From Sutterella massiliensis (GTDB lineage: Bacteria; Pseudomonadota; Gammaproteobacteria; Burkholderiales; Burkholderiaceae_F), in contig NZ_JACJJC010000005.1 of assembly GCF_016899755.1 (NCBI RefSeq), positions 62,001 to 126,000 on the forward strand: a stretch of 64,000 nucleotides of DNA. The letters run 5' to 3'. Positions 60,381 through 64,000 of the stretch are shown one piece after another (position 1 is the first letter of the stretch; each line of letters begins with the position of its first letter). The position numbers were made by a program, and so were the translations under genes. Under the pieces are notes generated by a model. It saw nothing but the letters and a program-made list of their open reading frames with translations, did not search any database and was not told the origin of the DNA.

Positions 60381-63300
60381 TCATGCGGCTTTTTCAATGT
60401 TGACGAGGAACGCCTTGTATTCGGGAATGTAGGAGTTCGGATCCCCGACGTTGGGCGTGAGGTCGTTGACGTTGTCGCCCGTGGCGAGCTTCGTGGCCCA
60501 GGAGAAGTGGTGCGGCATGCCGACGACGTGCGTGAGCTTGCCGTTGACTTGCATGGGCTGCATGCGGATCGTGACCATGGCCTTGACGACAACGGAGCCG
60601 CGGTTGTTCCAGACGCGAACGTCGTCGCCCGTCTTGATGCCCTTTTCCTTGGCGAGCTCTTCGGAGAGCTCGATGAAGTTGCAGGGCACGAGTTCGTTGA
60701 GCCACGGAATGTTGCGCGTCTGCGTACCGGACTGCCAGTGCTCGGTCACGGAGTACGTCGTGCAGACGTACGGGTAGTCGCCTGCCTCGCCGCGGCGAAC
60801 GGACTTGTCTTCCGTGAAGCGGGCGCACGGGTTGTGTGCGGCGCCATTGAAGGCGTTCGCCGTCGGCGATTCAAAGGGCTCGAAGTGTTCGGGCATCGGG
60901 CCGTCTACCATCGGGTACGCGAAGAGGCGTGCGTTTTGCTCCCACGTCATGAAGAACGCGTTGTTGTCGGGCGGGTTCGCCGTTGCGAAGTCGCCCACGT
61001 CGTTTTGCAGCCACTTGCCGTTCTTCCATTCGACGAGCACGCGCTTGTCGTTCCAGGGACGCCCCTTCGGGTCGGCCGAAGCGCGGTTGTAGAGAATGCG
61101 GCGGTTTGCCGGCCAAGCGAAGGACCAGTTCGGATAGAGGCCGAGTCCCGTCGGGTCTTCCTTGCTGCGGCGCGTCATCGGCTGCTTCATCGGGTCGAGC
61201 GGCGCGTCGTTGTTGTTGTAGTAGCCCGAGAAGATCCAGATGCCGCACGCGGTCGAGCCGTCGGCCTGCAGATCCGCGTAGCCCTTGAGGAGCTTCTTCG
61301 TCTTCACGTCGTAGCCGTTCAAAGCCCAGCAAAGCGCGCGGATGTCGTACTTGCCGTCGATCATGTAGCGCATGTTGGCCTTGAGCACCTGCTCGGGGCA
61401 GGCGCCGCCTTCGGCTTCGTAAAGCGAGCGGATGCGCTCAAAGAGCAGCGAAAGCATTTCGAAGTCGGACTTGCATTCGCCGGGCGGTTCGATCGCCTTT
61501 TCGCGCCACTGGATCCAGCGGCCTGAGTTGTTGATCGAGCCCGTCTTTTCATAGATGAGCGCCGCCGGGAGGAAGAACACTTCGGTGTTGATCTTTTCCG
61601 GATCCATATCGGGCGCTTCCCAGAAGGTTGCCGTTTCCGTGAGGAACCAGTCGGCCACGAGCAGCCAGTCGAGGTTGGCCATCGAGCGGCGGACGTGCGC
61701 GCCGTTGGCGGCCGAGTGCGCCGGGTTCATGCCCCAGCACATGTAGCCCTTGATTCGCTCGTCGCGCATCATGTTGAAGGTCATGATGGTCGAGTAGGCG
61801 CCGTAGTCGAGCTTCGGGCTGATCTTCGGGAGCAGGTCGTAGCAGTAGTCGTTCTCAACGGTGGCGTTTTCGCCGAACCATTCGCGCAGCGCCGAAACCC
61901 AGAACTTGGGCTTATTGGCGTAGTAGCCCGCAGCGTACGTTTCCGCTTCGAGGTACTTCGCGAGCGTCGGGTGTTTTTTGCCGGTCGGCCACTTGAGGTA
62001 GCCCGGCGCATCGGGCACGGAGGCGCCGACGTCGGTCGAGCCCTGAACGTTCGGTTCGCCGCGAAGCGCGTTGATGCCGCCGCCCGCAACGCCGATATTG
62101 CCGAGGAGAAGCTGCACGATGCACATCGCGCGGCAGTTCTGCGAACCGTACGTGTGCTGCGTCTGGCCGAGCGCGTAGAGGATCGAGCCCGAGCGATCCG
62201 GGCGACCCGTCGAGGCGTAGACCTGCCAGATCTTCATCATCACTTCCGGGTCCATACCCGTCACCTTGGCGACAAGTTCCGGCGTGTAGCGCGCGTAGTG
62301 GCGCTTCATGACGTTGATGACGCAGCGCGGATCCGTGAGCGAGAGGTCGCGCTTGAGGACTTCAAGGTCGGGCGTCTTGAATTTCGGCGTACCGGGCTTG
62401 TTCACCCAGGCGTAGGCCCCCGTCTCGGACGTATCCCACTTGGCGACCTGATCGTAGTCGTAGCCCCAGGTTTCGTCGGAGTAGCGCTTCGTTTCCGGAT
62501 CCCAGCCCGAGAAGAGGCCCGACTCCGGATCGAATTCGTAGTCTTCGCGAAGAAGGCACGCGGCGTTCGTGTAGTTGAGAACGTACTCGTGCTGCCAGAG
62601 GTCGTTCGAGAGAATGTAATTGATGAGGCCGCCGTAAAAGGCAATATCGGTGCCCGGGCGGATGCGGCCGTAGATGTCGGCGTTGGCGGCCGAGCGGTTG
62701 TAGCGCGGATCGACGACGATCCACGTGGCGCCGCGGTCCTGCGCGCGTTCAACCCAGCGCGAGGAGAGCGGATGGTTTTCGACGTTGTTCGAGCCGATCG
62801 AGAGGATGACGTCGGAATTCTGGAAGTCGCACCAGTGCGACGTCATGGAGCCGCGGCCGAACGAGGGTGCGAGGCCCGAAACGGTCGAGGAGTGGCATAC
62901 GCGCGTCTGATTGTCGATGGCGACGATGCCGAGCGAGCGGGCGAACTTCTGAACGAGCCAGCCTTCTTCGTTGTTGAGCTGCGCAGCGCCAAAGCTCGCG
63001 ATCCCGTCGCAGCGGTTGACGGTGACGCCGTCTTCCTTTTCGACAAAGGTCTCGTCGCGCGTCTTCTTGATGCGCTTGGCGATCGCATCAATGGCTTCGT
63101 CCCAGGAGATCTTCTCCCAGGTCTTGCTGCCCGGACGGCGAACGAGCGGCGTGAGTACGCGGTCCGGATGGAGTTTGGCCTTGCGCTCGGGCGTCACGAT
63201 GTTTCTCAAGCCCCACATGGCCGCGCCCTTCGGGCAGAGGCCGCCCATGTTGACCGGGTGGTCGGGGTCGCCTTCGAGGTTGATGAGTTCGCCGTTGCGC

Positions 63301-63494
63301 GCCGAGCATATCGTGCCGCAGCCGCCCGAGCAGTAGCAGCAAATGTTCGTCGTTTCCTTGACGTCTGCAAGCTTATAAACAGGCTTGGCGCCGGACGGGC
63401 CGGCAGCGTGCGCGGTCTGCGCAGCTGCCGCTGCGAGCGGCGCCGCACCCATCAGGATTCCTCGCTTGAAGAAACTTCTGCGTGAAACTTCCAT
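60381..63494 (-). CDS. fdoG: formate dehydrogenase catalytic subunit (alpha), cysteine type
   Basis: Oxidises formate to CO2 in the periplasm at a molybdenum (or tungsten) bis-MGD centre. 1037 residues with a Tat signal (SRRSFFKRG) that exports the folded alpha-beta pair. A 4Fe-4S motif follows (CCYCSGGCGTICS). The metal ligand is Cys200, codon TGC, in RVCHSSTVSGLAP, where E. coli FdnG/FdoG has selenocysteine. His201 and the downstream GRGSMTSHW match the active site, and the C-terminal domain ends PNVGDPNSYIPEYKAFLVNI. AGGAGG lies before the chosen ATG. First gene of the operon. Confidence 0.96.
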   Translation of the reverse strand: MEVSRRSFFKRGILMGAAPLAAAAAQTAHAAGPSGAKPVYKLADVKETTNICCYCSGGCGTICSARNGELINLEGDPDHPVNMGGLCPKGAAMWGLRNIVTPERKAKLHPDRVLTPLVRRPGSKTWEKISWDEAIDAIAKRIKKTRDETFVEKEDGVTVNRCDGIASFGAAQLNNEEGWLVQKFARSLGIVAIDNQTRVCHSSTVSGLAPSFGRGSMTSHWCDFQNSDVILSIGSNNVENHPLSSRWVERAQDRGATWIVVDPRYNRSAANADIYGRIRPGTDIAFYGGLINYILSNDLWQHEYVLNYTNAACLLREDYEFDPESGLFSGWDPETKRYSDETWGYDYDQVAKWDTSETGAYAWVNKPGTPKFKTPDLEVLKRDLSLTDPRCVINVMKRHYARYTPELVAKVTGMDPEVMMKIWQVYASTGRPDRSGSILYALGQTQHTYGSQNCRAMCIVQLLLGNIGVAGGGINALRGEPNVQGSTDVGASVPDAPGYLKWPTGKKHPTLAKYLEAETYAAGYYANKPKFWVSALREWFGENATVENDYCYDLLPKISPKLDYGAYSTIMTFNMMRDERIKGYMCWGMNPAHSAANGAHVRRSMANLDWLLVADWFLTETATFWEAPDMDPEKINTEVFFLPAALIYEKTGSINNSGRWIQWREKAIEPPGECKSDFEMLSLLFERIRSLYEAEGGACPEQVLKANMRYMIDGKYDIRALCWALNGYDVKTKKLLKGYADLQADGSTACGIWIFSGYYNNNDAPLDPMKQPMTRRSKEDPTGLGLYPNWSFAWPANRRILYNRASADPKGRPWNDKRVLVEWKNGKWLQNDVGDFATANPPDNNAFFMTWEQNARLFAYPMVDGPMPEHFEPFESPTANAFNGAAHNPCARFTEDKSVRRGEAGDYPYVCTTYSVTEHWQSGTQTRNIPWLNELVPCNFIELSEELAKEKGIKTGDDVRVWNNRGSVVVKAMVTIRMQPMQVNGKLTHVVGMPHHFSWATKLATGDNVNDLTPNVGDPNSYIPEYKAFLVNIEKAA

Positions 63495-63717
63495 GGATCC
63501 TCCTAGCAGGGAGTCTTCTCGGCCTCGGACGCGCCGTATGGAGTTCTCTTGCTGCGGGTCCGGCCGAAGGGTCAAAAACGTACGCTTGTTCGGGTCCGCT
63601 TCCTTGGTTTCGAGCGGGCTCTTTTCTTGCGCGAGTAGAGTGTCGTCGCACTCGAACGCACGCTCAAGCCGCCGCTCGTATAGGGTCCACACTTCAAAAG
63701 GGTGTTCGTCTTACGTC

Positions 63718-63737
63718 TTTTTACGTGTAGGTAAAAA
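63718..63737. promoter_or_regulatory. palindrome TTTTTAC-N6-GTAAAAA
   Basis: Perfect 7-base arms around GTGTAG, 224 bases before fdoG. Nearest of the three upstream dyads to the gene; regulator unknown. Confidence 0.5.
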
Positions 63738-63813
63738 CCATAAATATACCAATTAAGGGGTAGATCCAAGGTCGATGGCCGGCCGTTCTCGCATCAGGAC
63801 ACGGCAATACCGA

Positions 63814-63830
63814 TATTCCAAAATGGAATA
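63814..63830. promoter_or_regulatory. palindrome TATTCCA-AAA-TGGAATA
   Basis: A 17-base perfect dyad about 40 bases downstream of the FNR-type box on the fdo side. It could be an operator overlapping the transcription start. Confidence 0.5.
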
Positions 63831-63869
63831 ACGAAAACTGCGTCGGTACTCTGCGTCTTGTCCTCTGGT

Positions 63870-63883
63870 TTGATTTACATCAA
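63870..63883. promoter_or_regulatory. FNR/CRP-type box
   Basis: TTGATTTACATCAA matches the FNR consensus TTGAT-N4-ATCAA exactly and is palindromic one base further on each side. Oxygen-responsive activation of formate dehydrogenase by FNR is known in other bacteria. No good -10 lies at the ideal distance on the minus strand, so the target direction is open. Confidence 0.7.
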
Positions 63884-64000
63884 ATTTTTGATATGCCGTC
63901 ACGCATCCGGCAACAGTGTTGCGTTTCTCCGCCTGCAACCATTGCGGTGCTCTGCGTGGCTCTTTTGCGACAGTGACGCGCAGAAAACGTTTCAGACTGC

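Larger units (their letters stand above)
63495..64000 (-). other. upstream control region of the formate dehydrogenase operon
   Basis: About 500 bases without a recognisable gene, to the window edge. AT-rich between 63700 and 63900, with three palindromes listed separately. TATATT near 63748-63753 (minus strand) is a possible -10. The gene on the far side lies outside the window, so the palindromes may also serve a divergent gene. Confidence 0.45.

Noticed and set aside
61695..63485. 596-residue open frame on the plus strand over fdoG
   Set aside because: Antisense to the formate dehydrogenase alpha subunit with intact motifs.

Overview
The window is GC-rich (about 60%), densely coded bacterial DNA. 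It looks like an anaerobic or microaerophilic betaproteobacterium of the Sutterellaceae type (Burkholderiales). The grounds are the mix of household genes (leuS, lptE, holA, rne, rluC, bamC, gluQ, kdsA, ftsB), a membrane formate dehydrogenase, C4-dicarboxylate and tartrate metabolism, and the general protein character. The taxonomic call is inference, because no rRNA gene is present. Five loci contain degraded genes, which suggests ongoing reduction in a host-associated lineage.

Layout. 1-6.5 kb: holA (partial), lptE and leuS on the minus strand, and a UvrD-type helicase on the plus strand. 6.6 kb: tRNA-Arg(CCT) with its terminator, then a periplasmic asparaginase. 8.2-9.1 kb: remains of a molybdate/tungstate-type ABC permease and other AT-rich debris. 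9.2-12.3 kb: a possible ureide cassette of ureidoglycine aminohydrolase (allE), an unusual carbamoyltransferase and carbamate kinase, followed by an AraC regulator. 13.7-16.9 kb: NUDIX protein, nitroreductase, an unknown protein and a broken FMN/FAD flavoprotein. 17.3-24.8 kb: argG, a cation diffusion facilitator, pyrG, kdsA, eno and ftsB. 24.8-34.2 kb: hslO, a PHP phosphatase, an M50 protease, a methyltransferase, bamC, two DUF805 membrane proteins, an SlyD-like isomerase, gluQ and an MFS exporter. 34.3-40.6 kb: rne and rluC, divergent, separated by a 1.55-kb stretch without a recognisable gene. 40.7-47.2 kb: tartrate dehydratase ttdAB, a U32 protein, a LysR regulator, an LRV/HEAT-like protein and a HAD phosphatase. 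47.4-56.4 kb: a transport and catabolic region with a polytopic transporter, gamma-glutamyltransferase, a dicarboxylate/amino-acid symporter, an ArgH-family remnant, a GntR regulator, an MmgE/PrpD protein and a Dcu C4-dicarboxylate carrier. 56.5-64 kb: a complete formate dehydrogenase operon, fdoG-fdoH-fdoI-fdhE-fdhD, with an FNR-type box upstream.

How the genes fit together. Formate oxidation (FdoGHI) with fumarate-linked chemistry (TtdAB making oxaloacetate, Dcu exchange, asparaginase and Ggt releasing aspartate/glutamate) fits an asaccharolytic anaerobe living on organic and amino acids. The allE-carbamoyltransferase-arcC set could conserve ATP from carbamoyl phosphate released from a purine-derived ureide. 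It is the best candidate here for an undescribed pathway, because the carbamoyltransferase has neither the aspartate nor the ornithine specificity signature.
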